DNA of 64,000 nt, from assembly GCA_022360095.1 (NCBI GenBank), contig JAKSDK010001806.1, positions 62,001-126,000 of the forward strand. The letters are read 5' to 3'. A program made the translations under genes and the position numbers. The notes beneath the pieces are model-generated. The model ran no database searches. It was given only the letters and a program-made list of their open reading frames with translations, and was not told the DNA's origin. Positions 33,540-43,128 of the stretch are shown one piece after another (position 1 is the stretch's first letter; each line of letters begins with the position of its first letter). The DNA is from Phycisphaerales bacterium. GTDB taxonomy: Bacteria; Planctomycetota; Phycisphaerae; UBA1845; UTPLA1.

Positions 33540-35971
33540 AGCTGTCTTCCATCAAATTGCCCGTCGTTTTGACGGTCGTGTTCTCCGCCGCCATCGAATC
33601 GGCTGCCGATGAAACAGCCGTCAGTCGCATCGAGATCTTTCCGAATGCCGTCACGCTTCAAGGTGCCGGCGCCCGGCAACGCGTGGTCGTTCAAGCGGTC
33701 ACGGCCGACGGTGCCACGCGCGAAGTCACCCAGGAGGCGGAGCTTGGTTTTGAGGCGTCGGGAGTTGCTGCCATAAAGAACTCGGTGCTCCGCCCGGTTT
33801 TCGACGGAGAGACGACGCTTCGCGCAAAATATCAGGGCAAGTCGGCGGAAGCCCGAATTGTCGTCGTGGATTCCATGACCTTCGAGCAGGTTCGATTTCG
33901 TCTGGATGTGATGCCGGTCTTGAGTAAGGCCGGCTGCAACGGCGGCGCCTGTCACGGTTCCGCCCGTGGTCAGGACGGCTTTCATTTGTCACTGTTCGGA
34001 TACGATCCCTCGAGCGATTATCATTCTCTGACGCGCGAGTTGCCGGGTCGCCGGATCAATCGTGCGCTTCCCGAAGAGAGCCTGATGCTCAAAAAGGCGA
34101 TCAACGCCGTGGCACACACCGGCGGGGAGCGTTTTTCCAAAGAGAGTAGCGAGTATCGAACGTTGCTGGCATGGATTCGAAACGGTGCCTTGGATGATGC
34201 GGGCCGATCGCCGGACGTTGTCGGCTTAACCGCCACACCAACGGAACTCGTTCTCTCTGAAGATGCCCCAACGCATCGCCTTTGTGTCACGGCGTCCTAT
34301 TCCGACGGCTCTCGTCGCGACGTATCAAAAGCGGCCGTCTTCATTTCGAATAACGATCGGACTGCGCGTGTCGGATCGGAGGGAACAGTGACGGCGGGCG
34401 AACCCGGCGAGGCTTTGGTTCTCGCCCGATACGACGCTTTTACAGATGGTGTTTCGGTCATTGTTTTTCCGAAGGGCAAGAAAGATCCGGGATCTCCCGC
34501 GAATGCGGCGAACTACGTTGATGAATTGATCGGTGCGAGGTTGCGAAAGCTTCGCATCGCGCCGACTGCAAAATGTGACGATTCGACGTTTCTTCGGCGA
34601 GCGTACCTCGACGTCACCGGCCGGCTTCCAACCGCCGAACAATACGATTCGTTTATGAACGACTCCGGTGAAGACAAGCGATCACGGTTGATCGACGCGC
34701 TGCTCCAAAAGAAGGAGTTCGTCGAGATCTGGGTGATGAAATGGGCCCACCGACTCGGAATTCGTTCGACTTTAATGGTCAGCGAAAAAGCAGCGCTGCT
34801 TTACCACGGTTGGCTGCAGGAGCGGTTTGGCAACAAGGTTCCCATTAACCGCATCGTTGGTGAGTTGATCGCTGCCGACGGCGGAACGTTCACCAGTCCT
34901 GCGACAAATTTCTATCAGCTTGAACAGTCACCGCTCAAGTTGTCAGAGCACGTTGCTCAGGCATTTCTCGGTGTGCGGGTTCAGTGTGCTCAATGCCACA
35001 ATCATCCGTTCGATCGTTGGACGATGAACGACTATTACAGTTTCGCGGCCTTTTTCAGTCAGATCGGTCGCAAGACCGGTGAGGACCCTCGCGAAATGGT
35101 CGTCTTTAACAGCGGCGGCGGCGACGTCAAACATGCCGTGGGCAATCGTGTGATGTCGCCGAAGTTCCTCGGTGGACCGGATCCTAAACTTCAGGGGCGT
35201 GACCGAAGGAAGGTCCTGGCGGATTGGTTAAGTGATCCGAATAACCGTATGTTCGCCCGCAACGTCGCCAATTTTGCCTGGTCGCACTTCTTCGGCCGAG
35301 GGATTGTTGAGCCGATTGACGATTTTCGGATTAGCAACCCGCCGGCCAACGGGCCGCTCTTGGATGCCCTTGCGGATCGACTCATCGAATACAAGTACGA
35401 TTTGCGTCGTTTGGTGAGAGACATTTGCTTGTCTAACACCTATCAGCGAACGTTGCCTGCCTCGACGGGTGATAATGCGGCGGAGGCCAATTTTGCACAC
35501 GCGACCGTTCGGTCGCTACCGGCGGAGACGCTGTTGGATTGCATTTCTCAGGCTACGGACGTCCCTCAGAAGTATCCCGGTCTTCCGCTTGGCTCGCGTG
35601 CGACGCAGATCGCGAACGCCACTGTCAGTAACTATTTCCTGACCACATTCGGGAGAATTACGATCGGCGAGGGCTGCATCTGCCCGGCGCCCCCGGAGCC
35701 CAGTCTGTCCCAGGCGCTGCATCTTATCAGCGGTGACACCGTCAACAGCAAGATCGTGGAGGGAGGTTTAATTGAACAATGGTTGAGGAAGGGTTTGACG
35801 CCGGAGCGTATCGTCGAGCGCCTTTACATTCGATGTCTCACGCGGTCGCCGACGGAAAAGGAACGAGCTGGGATTTTGGACGCACTGGCGAAGGCCACCG
35901 ATGCAAGGCCCGTGCTGACAGACTTGTTTTGGGCGATACTCAACAGCAAGGAGTTTGTTTTTAATCACTAG
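33536..35971 (+). CDS. DUF1549/DUF1553 protein with Ig-like domains
   Basis: The 811-residue protein has an N-terminal signal peptide (about 1-24). A Big-2-type Ig-like domain is followed by a cytochrome-like motif GCNGGACHGSARGQ (CxxxxCH spacing), a second Ig-like segment (VVGLTATPTELVLSEDAPT), DUF1549 (YVDELIGARLRKLRI, FLRRAYLDVTGRLPT, WVMKWAHRLGIRS) and DUF1553 at the C-terminus (RKVLADWLSDPNNRMFARNV, NRxWxHFFGRGIVEPIDDFR, LVRDICLSNTYQRT). VQCAQCHNHPFDRW is the family's CxxCH site. This architecture is typical of planctomycete extracellular or periplasmic proteins. It is translationally coupled to the gene before it. Confidence 0.9.
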   Translation: MKLSSIKLPVVLTVVFSAAIESAADETAVSRIEIFPNAVTLQGAGARQRVVVQAVTADGATREVTQEAELGFEASGVAAIKNSVLRPVFDGETTLRAKYQGKSAEARIVVVDSMTFEQVRFRLDVMPVLSKAGCNGGACHGSARGQDGFHLSLFGYDPSSDYHSLTRELPGRRINRALPEESLMLKKAINAVAHTGGERFSKESSEYRTLLAWIRNGALDDAGRSPDVVGLTATPTELVLSEDAPTHRLCVTASYSDGSRRDVSKAAVFISNNDRTARVGSEGTVTAGEPGEALVLARYDAFTDGVSVIVFPKGKKDPGSPANAANYVDELIGARLRKLRIAPTAKCDDSTFLRRAYLDVTGRLPTAEQYDSFMNDSGEDKRSRLIDALLQKKEFVEIWVMKWAHRLGIRSTLMVSEKAALLYHGWLQERFGNKVPINRIVGELIAADGGTFTSPATNFYQLEQSPLKLSEHVAQAFLGVRVQCAQCHNHPFDRWTMNDYYSFAAFFSQIGRKTGEDPREMVVFNSGGGDVKHAVGNRVMSPKFLGGPDPKLQGRDRRKVLADWLSDPNNRMFARNVANFAWSHFFGRGIVEPIDDFRISNPPANGPLLDALADRLIEYKYDLRRLVRDICLSNTYQRTLPASTGDNAAEANFAHATVRSLPAETLLDCISQATDVPQKYPGLPLGSRATQIANATVSNYFLTTFGRITIGEGCICPAPPEPSLSQALHLISGDTVNSKIVEGGLIEQWLRKGLTPERIVERLYIRCLTRSPTEKERAGILDALAKATDARPVLTDLFWAILNSKEFVFNH

Positions 35972-35991
35972 GCGTACGATTGGGATATCCG

Positions 35992-38238
35992 GTGACGATT
36001 CAACGTTCAACACTGTTCCTTGTGGCATCGATTGCCTGTTGTGTATCGGCCGTCCGCGCTGAAGACCCTGTTTCGTTCGAGACGAGCGTTAAGCCGATTT
36101 TGCAGGTTCGCTGTCTGAATTGCCACAATCCCGAAAAACGTCGTGGCGGTCTCGATATGACCGTCTATCAAAATCTTCTGACCGGCAGCAGCAGTGGAAA
36201 GATTGTTTCGTCGGGCAGTCCCGATGAAAGTTCGTTGCTTGATGTGATCATGCACACTCGCGAGCCGCACATGCCACCGACGGGAAACAAGCTTCCGGAT
36301 GCGGAGATTGAGACGATTCGCAGGTGGATTCAGCAGGGCTGCCGAGAAACACCGCATGGACCGGCCATCGCTGTGAAGAAGAAGACGGTTGCCCAGCCGC
36401 TTCGGGTTGATTCTTTGGGCGTCACGTCAACGAAGGTGCCATTGGCCTGGCCGTTGATTCGGATCGTCAAGGCCGAACGCGCCGATGCGGTGACGTCGAT
36501 CGCCACACACCCCGGATCAGCGGTTGCAGCCTTGGCTGCGCAGCAGCAGGTCCTTGTCTATCACCTTCCGACGCAAAGACTGCTCGGCGCTCTGACGACA
36601 CACCCCGCCTTTCCGTATCAGATACGGTTCTCAAGCGACGGGCGCCTGATCATTGCCGCAGGTGGCGTCGGCGCGCAATCCGGGTTTGTGAGAGCGTGGG
36701 GGGTGAGCGACGGGGCATTGGTCGCCAGGCTCGATCATTCCGGCGAAGTCGTACGCGCCGCCGACATCGACGCCGGGATGCATTGGTGCGCTCTCGGCGG
36801 TCCCTCCGGCATTGTTCGAATCCACGATTTGTCGTCTTTTTCTGTCGTGCACACTCACGAAAAGCACACGGACTGGATCACCGACATTCAATACAGCCCC
36901 GACGGGTTGCTTCTCGCGACGTCCGATCGTGCGGGCGGCGTTTTTATTTGGGAGGCGGCATCGCACAATCTGATGCATTCGCTTTCGACGCAACCTGCCA
37001 TGGTCACGACCGTCGCATGGCGCGGTGATTCCAATTTGCTGGCGACGGCCTGCGAAGACGGGCGCGTCCGCATCTACGAGCCGGACGGCGGGGCCAAAGT
37101 CAAGGAATGGCTTGCCCATGCGGGCGGAACGTCCTGTGTTCGTTGGTCTCGTGACGGACGAATGGTGACGGCCGGTCGCGACAAATTGGTGAAGATCTGG
37201 AAGCCGGACTTTTCGCACGCCGGATCCATGCCCGCGCTTAACGATATTGCCCTTGCGTGCGCCTTCGATGCGAGCGGTCGGCGCGTCGTCGCATCCGATT
37301 TCAGCGGCACGGTTCGTGTTTTCGACGTTGAAACAGGCAAAGCACTCGGTGAGCTTGATGCGAATCCCAAACCGTTTGAAGAACAAATGCAACACGCCGG
37401 CCAACGGCATGCCGAATTGAAAAAACGTCTTGAGACGAATCGGCAAAAACTGGAGGTAGCAAGGGCAGCGTTATCGGAAGCGACGGCATCCTTTGACCAG
37501 GCATCTCAGGAACTCGCGACTCAGGCAAATGAACTCAAACAGCTCCGCGCGGCTGAGCTACGCGCCTGTGTGGACGAAATGCGAAACAAGATTGCCGCTG
37601 TCGATGAGCGTAGCCGGCCTGTGTTTGAGGCTGCGAAAGTGGCCGAAAGCTCGGTCGCCGATGCGACGGCGGCTTTGGCCGACGCCCGTAGGAAATTGGC
37701 GTCCGTGGATGAGTCCATCGAGTCGAATACGAACTCCGTTGCGGCGCATAATAATCAGATTCAGAAGCTCAACGACAGGAAAGATGAACTCGGCAGCCGT
37801 CTTGCAGACCGCGAGAAAGCTCGCGGTTTACTGGTTGAGTTTATCAAGACCACACGGCCTCAAGCCGACGCCTCACCGGAGAACGAAGGACTGAAGCTCG
37901 CGCTGGAAAATGCGTCGGTCACTCTCGACCTGATGACCAAAGAAGTGGACGACCTTCGCACACGACTTGACGCCACTGAAAAGGAAATCTCCAGCATGTC
38001 GTCGGTGCTTGCCACGCTGCAGTCGCAAATTGGAACGTTGCGCAAGGACCGACAACTTGCGGAGCAACGAATCGGTGACTTGCAATCATCGTTGGGTCAA
38101 AAGCAGAAGCATCTGGAATCTCATCGTTTGCGCGTCGTCAAGGCAAAGGAAGAGGCGGCGTCGCTTGAAGCGGAGCGGAAAAACATCGCCGATGCCTATC
38201 ATGCGATGCTCGCTGAAATCGAATCCGCTTTTCAATAA
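35992..38238 (+). CDS. Planctomycete cytochrome c - WD40 - coiled-coil protein
   Basis: The GTG at 35992 is preferred over the TTG at 35980 because it gives a proper signal peptide (about 1-23). The 748-residue protein starts with a planctomycete-type cytochrome c domain, CLNCH at 41-45 with HMPPTGNKLP as the distal Met region. WD40 repeats follow (about 130-450), with motifs such as DWITDIQYSPDGLLLATSD and VRWSRDGRMVTAGRD. The remainder (about 455-740) is a long coiled coil rich in Glu, Lys and Ala. It begins 20 bases after the DUF1549/1553 stop and closes the operon. Confidence 0.85.
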   Translation: MTIQRSTLFLVASIACCVSAVRAEDPVSFETSVKPILQVRCLNCHNPEKRRGGLDMTVYQNLLTGSSSGKIVSSGSPDESSLLDVIMHTREPHMPPTGNKLPDAEIETIRRWIQQGCRETPHGPAIAVKKKTVAQPLRVDSLGVTSTKVPLAWPLIRIVKAERADAVTSIATHPGSAVAALAAQQQVLVYHLPTQRLLGALTTHPAFPYQIRFSSDGRLIIAAGGVGAQSGFVRAWGVSDGALVARLDHSGEVVRAADIDAGMHWCALGGPSGIVRIHDLSSFSVVHTHEKHTDWITDIQYSPDGLLLATSDRAGGVFIWEAASHNLMHSLSTQPAMVTTVAWRGDSNLLATACEDGRVRIYEPDGGAKVKEWLAHAGGTSCVRWSRDGRMVTAGRDKLVKIWKPDFSHAGSMPALNDIALACAFDASGRRVVASDFSGTVRVFDVETGKALGELDANPKPFEEQMQHAGQRHAELKKRLETNRQKLEVARAALSEATASFDQASQELATQANELKQLRAAELRACVDEMRNKIAAVDERSRPVFEAAKVAESSVADATAALADARRKLASVDESIESNTNSVAAHNNQIQKLNDRKDELGSRLADREKARGLLVEFIKTTRPQADASPENEGLKLALENASVTLDLMTKEVDDLRTRLDATEKEISSMSSVLATLQSQIGTLRKDRQLAEQRIGDLQSSLGQKQKHLESHRLRVVKAKEEAASLEAERKNIADAYHAMLAEIESAFQ

Positions 38239-38243
38239 AGGGT

Positions 38244-39254
38244 TCAAAACAAGGCCGTCGGGTCCGCCAGCGTTTTTAGCGACAGTCCGTCCTCGCCCTC
38301 TTGTGCGGCGCCCGGGTCTGCATTGGGGCCGGCAGTGACGCCCCCTCCGTTTCCACCGTCGCCGACGCTCGGTCCGCCGCCACCACCGGCTGACCGGATG
38401 GCCGCAGTGACCGACGCGGCCGGGCCCTGAGCGCCGGCGGCACCGCCTGCAACGGATGTCATGCCATTGTCACTGATGACCGGCGCGATCATGTGAATCA
38501 GGCCGCCCCCCGCGCCGCCGCCGGGTCCACAGCTTGAGTCGCTGGTTCCTCCGGCGCCACCGTCAACAACGATCGTGCCGTTCGATGTGTTCGTTACGTT
38601 TTCCGCGGAGCCCATCACGAAGGAGCCGCCTCCGCCGCCCCCGGCCCCGGAGTCGCCATCGGCCCCTTCGGCCATCATGGCGCCGTTGTTCACGACCGCT
38701 TCCGCTCCCAGGATGGTAAGGCTGCCACCGCCGCTTGCTCCTTGCATGACGGATGCGCCCCCACCGCCACCGGCTCGGACGCCGACGTTTAACGTGTTTC
38801 TGGCTTCAACCTCTGAAATTCCTTCACCGCCGGCACCGGCGGCCCGCGCGAGCGCATTGTTGCCGATGGCGCCATTGCCGGCTGCCAGCGTGGCGATTCC
38901 TATGGCCGGTTGTTGGCTGGTGCCGTCCGTCGTGGTTCCGAAGTTGTTGTTGTTTCCGCCTTCGGCCCCGGGAACGACGATGATCGTTCCGTTGTTTGTG
39001 AAGGTGCCCGTGCAGCGAATGACGATGCCGCTTTCGACCGTGAGTGTTGCGGACGCTGCGACCGTGAAATCCGTGTATTGGAGGTTGGTATCTGTCAGGG
39101 CCTCGTCGCCTGAAACTGCCTTCGCGCCCGCGGACCCGTCGCCGAAGGGTCTTGGATTGGGGGGCTGGAACGAGTTGTCGATCGTATTGCATCCACTCCA
39201 TATCAGAAGGATCAAGGCCGGCGCCGCCACGGGCAGGAAGAGCCTGGACATCAT
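38244..39254 (-). CDS. Gly-rich lipoprotein with repeated GGGGG modules
   Basis: The 336-residue protein starts with two Met codons. The leader ends LLIWSGC, a plausible though not ideal lipobox with Cys22 or so. The body is built of short Gly/Ala/Asn-rich turns (VPGAEGGNNNNFG, RAGGGGGASV, SGAGGGGGGSFV, GAGGGLIHM, SAGGGGGPSVGDGG), suggestive of a beta-solenoid or filamentous surface protein. Similar Gly-rich proteins occur in planctomycetes and myxobacteria. It is convergent with the cytochrome c-WD40 gene; only five bases separate the two stops and no terminator hairpin fits between. Confidence 0.7.
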   Translation of the reverse strand: MMSRLFLPVAAPALILLIWSGCNTIDNSFQPPNPRPFGDGSAGAKAVSGDEALTDTNLQYTDFTVAASATLTVESGIVIRCTGTFTNNGTIIVVPGAEGGNNNNFGTTTDGTSQQPAIGIATLAAGNGAIGNNALARAAGAGGEGISEVEARNTLNVGVRAGGGGGASVMQGASGGGSLTILGAEAVVNNGAMMAEGADGDSGAGGGGGGSFVMGSAENVTNTSNGTIVVDGGAGGTSDSSCGPGGGAGGGLIHMIAPVISDNGMTSVAGGAAGAQGPAASVTAAIRSAGGGGGPSVGDGGNGGGVTAGPNADPGAAQEGEDGLSLKTLADPTALF

Positions 39255-39465
39255 TCGCCTCTCTTTCCATGTGTCGTATTTGCGAGAACCATCACACTCA
39301 TGATAGACATTTCTCCTGTATCAATCACGCATTCGGCACCGTGGCGGACCGGGGGATTGAGCAAATTTCTAAGGATACGGCCCGGATTTTGTGCAGGTCA
39401 CGCGCCAAGAGGGGTGTTATCAAGCTGGTTTGCATATACTGGTCCTGGTACAGTTTGGATGACTC

Positions 39466-40038
39466 ATGACGTCTCAAAATGATTCAAGCAACTCCGATGA
39501 AGCCCTGATGGAGGGCCTTCGCGCCGGGGAGCGCGGTTGCGCCGAAGAACTGTCAACGCGTTATTGGGAAGCGATTCACCGTTTCTGTCTTTCCTATCTG
39601 AACGACAACGCGCTGGCCGAGGATGTGGCCCAAGATATTTTCACCAAGCTGATCCACGTGGAAGACCTTCCGACCGGCGCCGTCAAGCCCTGGCTTTACA
39701 AGGTCGCCAGAAACCGTTGTCTCGACATTCTCCGTCGCCATCAGCGGAGCCCCACTCACAACCGTCCGATTCGGACGGGCTTTGACGCCGCGAAGGATAC
39801 GGCCGGTCCCCGGACGCGGATGGCGCGTGAGGAACGTCGGGAGCAGATTCGCGAAATCATCGAGCAGATGCCGGAAGATTACCGCAGCGTTTTGATGCTC
39901 AAGCACTTCGAAGGGTTTTCCCGAGCGGAGATGGCGGAGACGCTGGGCGTCAGTGAGATAGCCGTCAAGGGGCGCCTCGTTCGCGCGTCGGAGTATCTGC
40001 GCGAGCAACTTCGCGGGATTACCAGGACGAATCGATGA
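39466..40038 (+). CDS. ECF-type sigma-70 factor
   Basis: The 190-residue protein contains region 2 (YWEAIHRFCLSYLNDNALAE then DVAQDIFTKLI and WLYKVARNRCLDILRRHQ) and region 4 (MPEDYRSVLMLKHFEGFSRA then EMAETLGVSEIAVKGRLVRA). It recruits RNA polymerase to a specific regulon. Its stop codon overlaps the start of the kinase gene (ATGA), so the two products are made together. The kinase carries an anti-sigma-like zinc motif at its N-terminus, making it the likely regulator. Confidence 0.9.
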   Translation: MTSQNDSSNSDEALMEGLRAGERGCAEELSTRYWEAIHRFCLSYLNDNALAEDVAQDIFTKLIHVEDLPTGAVKPWLYKVARNRCLDILRRHQRSPTHNRPIRTGFDAAKDTAGPRTRMAREERREQIREIIEQMPEDYRSVLMLKHFEGFSRAEMAETLGVSEIAVKGRLVRASEYLREQLRGITRTNR

Positions 40039-42338
40039 CATGCGAGATGCCGCAAGACCGGCTGTGGGCCTGGGTTCAGGGAGAGGAGGACCCAGCCACG
40101 GGCGAAGAAGTCGCCGCCCACGTTGCGCAGTGTGCCGTCTGTCGGGATCACGTCGAAGAAATGCGGGAGATTCTCGGCGACGTTCAGGTTGTGGGGAGGC
40201 AGATTGTCGGCAGCACGCGGCGCAAACTTCCGGAGTCCATTGGCGCGTATGAGATCTTGAGCAAGATCGGACAGGGCGGAATGGGCGTCGTCTATGAGGC
40301 CGAGCAAAAGCAGCCGTTGCGCAAAGTGGCCTTGAAGGTCATTCTCGGCGGACAGCACGTCGATGACCTTCAAGTCCGGCTGTTCCAGCGCGAGGTGCAG
40401 ACCCTTGCCCGATTGAATCATCCCGGCATTGCTTCGATCTATGAAGCCGGCCAAACGGAGGACGGCCAGAACTACTTCGCAATGGAGTTGGTCGAAGGGA
40501 TCGACCTGATGGACTACCTTCAGGGCCGATCCTCCACCCGGGCACGGCTTGAATTGTTCTTAAGAATCTGCGAAGCGATCAGCTATGCTCACCAACGGGG
40601 TGTGATTCATCGTGATCTGAAGCCGAGCAACATTCTCGTTGTGGAAGAAGGGGCTGAGGGTTCAAGGGGCCAAGGGGCAGAGGGAAGAGAAATAGCGACA
40701 ACACCCTTGGCCCCTCGGACCCTTGGCCCCTCGGACCCTTCTTCGGCCCAGCCGAAGATCCTCGACTTCGGCTTGGCCCGGGTTATGGAGAATGAATCCG
40801 TGGAGCCGACGATTCAAACGGAATCAGGCCGATTGCTCGGAACGCTGCCGTACATGAGTCCTGAACAGGCACGGGGTGAACGTCACGAGATCGACGTGCG
40901 GACCGATGTCTATGCCCTTGGCGTCATCCTCTATGAGATGATGACGGGCGTGCGGCCGTACGATGTGAGCAGGACTTCCCTCCTTCAAGCGGTCCGAATC
41001 ATTTGCGAGAGTCCGCCCATCCACCCGCGACTCAGGAATCAGGAACTTCCCGGTGAAATCGCGGTCATTGTCCTGAAGGCCCTGGAAAAAGAGCAGACTC
41101 GCCGCTATCAGAGCGCCGCGATCATGGCAGATGACATCGAACGCTATCTGAACGGCTATCCGATTCAGGCTCGTCCTCCAAGCACGATCTATCAGCTCAG
41201 TAAGCTCATCACTCGTCATAAGGTTTCGTCCTTGCTGACGGGACTGTTGCTTTTGTCCATTGTGACCGGCGGAATCGTGGCCATGTTTCAGGCGCGTCAA
41301 ACCAAGGCGCAGGCGGAGCAGAAATTGAAGGTGGCTGAGATTCTTCAGTCCATCATCGGCGAAACCAACCCCTGGGACGCGGGTCGAAGCAACGTCACGG
41401 TGAGGGAAGCACTGGATACGTTCGTGGACAAATTCGAAAAGGATATTCCGGACGATCCCCTCGTGGTTGCGGCGGTTCAAAATGCGATCGGTAAGATCTA
41501 TCTCAGTTTCAGCAATTTCGATGAGTCCGAACATCATCTTGGCCGCTCGCTCAAGACACGCGTCGCCGAACTGGGAGACGATCATGTCGACACAGCCGAG
41601 AGCCTGAATAACATGGGCGAGCTCCGTTATTTGCAGGGGCGGTATGAGAAGGCCTCCGAACTATGGAAAAGGGCGCTGGAGATCCGGACGGAACTTTTGC
41701 AGAAGGATGATGAACGAACCGCCGAGACGCTGAACAATCTAGGTAATTTGCGTAGAAAAACCGGAGAACCGAAGGCGGCCGAACGTGACCTGCGCAAAGC
41801 GCTGTCGATTCGTGAGAGGATTCTTGCTCATCGAGAAGCCGATTTGACGAGCACGGAGAAAGAACGCAAGACCGCTCGGAACAACGTGGCACAGTCGCTC
41901 AATAATCTGGGTGGGTTGCTATGGCGGCGGTACGGCCCTGAGAAGTATGACGAAGCGGAGCATCTGTATCAGAAGGCGCTCAGACTTCGTCAAAAGGTCG
42001 GTCCCGGCCATCCCGAAGTGGGCAAGATGTATAACAATCTGGCCAAGCTGGCCCAAATGCGAGGTCGAGGTGATACGGCCGAAACGTATTACCGCGAGAC
42101 GCTGCGGATCTGGCGGAGTGAAGAGGGGCTCGGCCAAGAACATCAGTACATTGCCAGGGTCCTTCACAGCCTCGCAGAACTGTATTTGGAAACCGGACGC
42201 CTTGAAGAAGCAAAGGCCACATGCCTGGAAGCGCGAGACATGCGTCTCAAGCTTCTCGATGAAGACCATCCGGAGGTTGTGCAATCCATACAGTTGCTGG
42301 AGGCCGTCAAGGACCGACAAGGGAGTGACGACGGGTGA
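40035..42338 (+). CDS. Ser/Thr protein kinase with N-terminal anti-sigma zinc motif and TPR tail
   Basis: The 767-residue protein has the following order. A zinc anti-sigma motif H29-x3-C33-x2-C36 as in ZAS proteins; a kinase domain (about 70-345) with GQGGMGVVYEA, Lys in ALKVIL, HRDLKPSN (catalytic D194), DFG (D244) and APE replaced by SPE; one membrane helix (about 394-416); then about eight TPRs of the kinesin-light-chain type. Between HRD and DFG an in-frame insert of about 35 residues (207-240) is encoded by a DNA palindrome. Coupling to the ECF sigma gene suggests that the kinase binds and phosphorylates or releases that sigma factor in response to an outside or TPR-sensed signal. Confidence 0.9.
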   Translation: MTCEMPQDRLWAWVQGEEDPATGEEVAAHVAQCAVCRDHVEEMREILGDVQVVGRQIVGSTRRKLPESIGAYEILSKIGQGGMGVVYEAEQKQPLRKVALKVILGGQHVDDLQVRLFQREVQTLARLNHPGIASIYEAGQTEDGQNYFAMELVEGIDLMDYLQGRSSTRARLELFLRICEAISYAHQRGVIHRDLKPSNILVVEEGAEGSRGQGAEGREIATTPLAPRTLGPSDPSSAQPKILDFGLARVMENESVEPTIQTESGRLLGTLPYMSPEQARGERHEIDVRTDVYALGVILYEMMTGVRPYDVSRTSLLQAVRIICESPPIHPRLRNQELPGEIAVIVLKALEKEQTRRYQSAAIMADDIERYLNGYPIQARPPSTIYQLSKLITRHKVSSLLTGLLLLSIVTGGIVAMFQARQTKAQAEQKLKVAEILQSIIGETNPWDAGRSNVTVREALDTFVDKFEKDIPDDPLVVAAVQNAIGKIYLSFSNFDESEHHLGRSLKTRVAELGDDHVDTAESLNNMGELRYLQGRYEKASELWKRALEIRTELLQKDDERTAETLNNLGNLRRKTGEPKAAERDLRKALSIRERILAHREADLTSTEKERKTARNNVAQSLNNLGGLLWRRYGPEKYDEAEHLYQKALRLRQKVGPGHPEVGKMYNNLAKLAQMRGRGDTAETYYRETLRIWRSEEGLGQEHQYIARVLHSLAELYLETGRLEEAKATCLEARDMRLKLLDEDHPEVVQSIQLLEAVKDRQGSDDG
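40648..40745 (+). repeat. Palindromic GC-rich element inserted inside the kinase gene
   Basis: Arms at 40648-40685 and about 40705-40742 are imperfect inverted repeats, 30 of 38 positions complementary by hand count, around a 19-base loop. The right arm itself holds a 16-base direct repeat (CCCTTGGCCCCTCGGA twice). It stays in frame and encodes a Gly/Glu/Pro-rich loop between the catalytic and DFG motifs. The form is that of a dispersed palindromic repeat; no second copy was noticed in this window. Confidence 0.7.
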
Positions 42339-43043
42339 TTAGCGCCGCCGCCGAAGCAACACAAGGCCACACGCTGCCAGGAATGACAGGGACGCGGGCT
42401 CGGGAACAACGTAGAGTTCCCAACCGAGTCCGGCGTCGGCAGGCAGGCCGAAATTGATCGTATCGAGCGGCGGACCGTTCTCCTGATAAGTGAACTGGTC
42501 CGAAGACCCGACGCTGATCGGAGCAAAGTGAAGCGTGCGGAGCAATCCGCCTGCTGTGCTTGTGAACCTCACGCCGGCCCAGATTGTGGCATTATCCGGG
42601 ATTGTCACGGTCGGTATCGGGTAGAAGACGTCCGCACGCTCGTAAATGATGCTGCCGAATGGGCCGGCCGACGCGACAAGGCCTTGCAGCGATTCGCTCA
42701 GGAGCAGCGTGTCCTCGTTCGTGTCAAGTGCTCCGGGCGACGTCGCGCCGTCGTCCAGGTAAAACTCGACCTCGCCATTGCCTTCCGCGAACCCCTGAAA
42801 GGCTTCGGTCCCATACGCAAGCGAGAAGCCGGCCAACGGACCGCCGCCGACGACTTGAAGGTCGTCGTAAGCGAATTCGCCATCGAGCACCTCCGTGTAC
42901 AGATTCAATCCGTCGCCGGTCCCACCGATGTTGTCGTAGATCGGCATCGGCAGCGGTGGAGGGGGCGGAAGCGGGCCCGCCAGGGTGATCGTGTTGGTTA
43001 CCGCAAGAGCTGCGGCCATTGTCAATAATGTTCGAGCTTTCAT
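42339..43043 (-). CDS. PEP-CTERM sorting-signal protein
   Basis: The 234-residue protein starts at 43043, where AGGAGG (43051-43056) lies seven bases upstream; the open frame extends to 43145. It has a signal peptide (about 1-23), a Pro-rich stretch PLPPPPPLPMP and a beta-rich body. It ends VPEPASLSFLAACGLVLLRRRR-type: the PEP motif, a membrane helix and basic residues recognised by exosortase. It is therefore probably exported and processed at the C-terminus in exopolysaccharide-linked sorting. The stop codon directly abuts that of the convergent kinase gene. Confidence 0.85.
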   Translation of the reverse strand: MKARTLLTMAAALAVTNTITLAGPLPPPPPLPMPIYDNIGGTGDGLNLYTEVLDGEFAYDDLQVVGGGPLAGFSLAYGTEAFQGFAEGNGEVEFYLDDGATSPGALDTNEDTLLLSESLQGLVASAGPFGSIIYERADVFYPIPTVTIPDNATIWAGVRFTSTAGGLLRTLHFAPISVGSSDQFTYQENGPPLDTINFGLPADAGLGWELYVVPEPASLSFLAACGLVLLRRRR

Positions 43044-43050
43044 CCTAATT

Positions 43051-43056
43051 CCTCCT
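43051..43056 (-). promoter_or_regulatory. Shine-Dalgarno AGGAGG deciding the PEP-CTERM gene start
   Basis: The minus strand reads AGGAGG seven bases before ATG 43043. It rules out the in-frame upstream start at 43145, which would also put 34 basic residues ahead of the signal peptide. Confidence 0.75.
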
Positions 43057-43128
43057 CTGGCTTTCGCCCAGGCACGGGCGACTCGCATTTCAGGCCGTCG
43101 TTTTTTCCTCTCTGTTTTTCCGAAGCGA

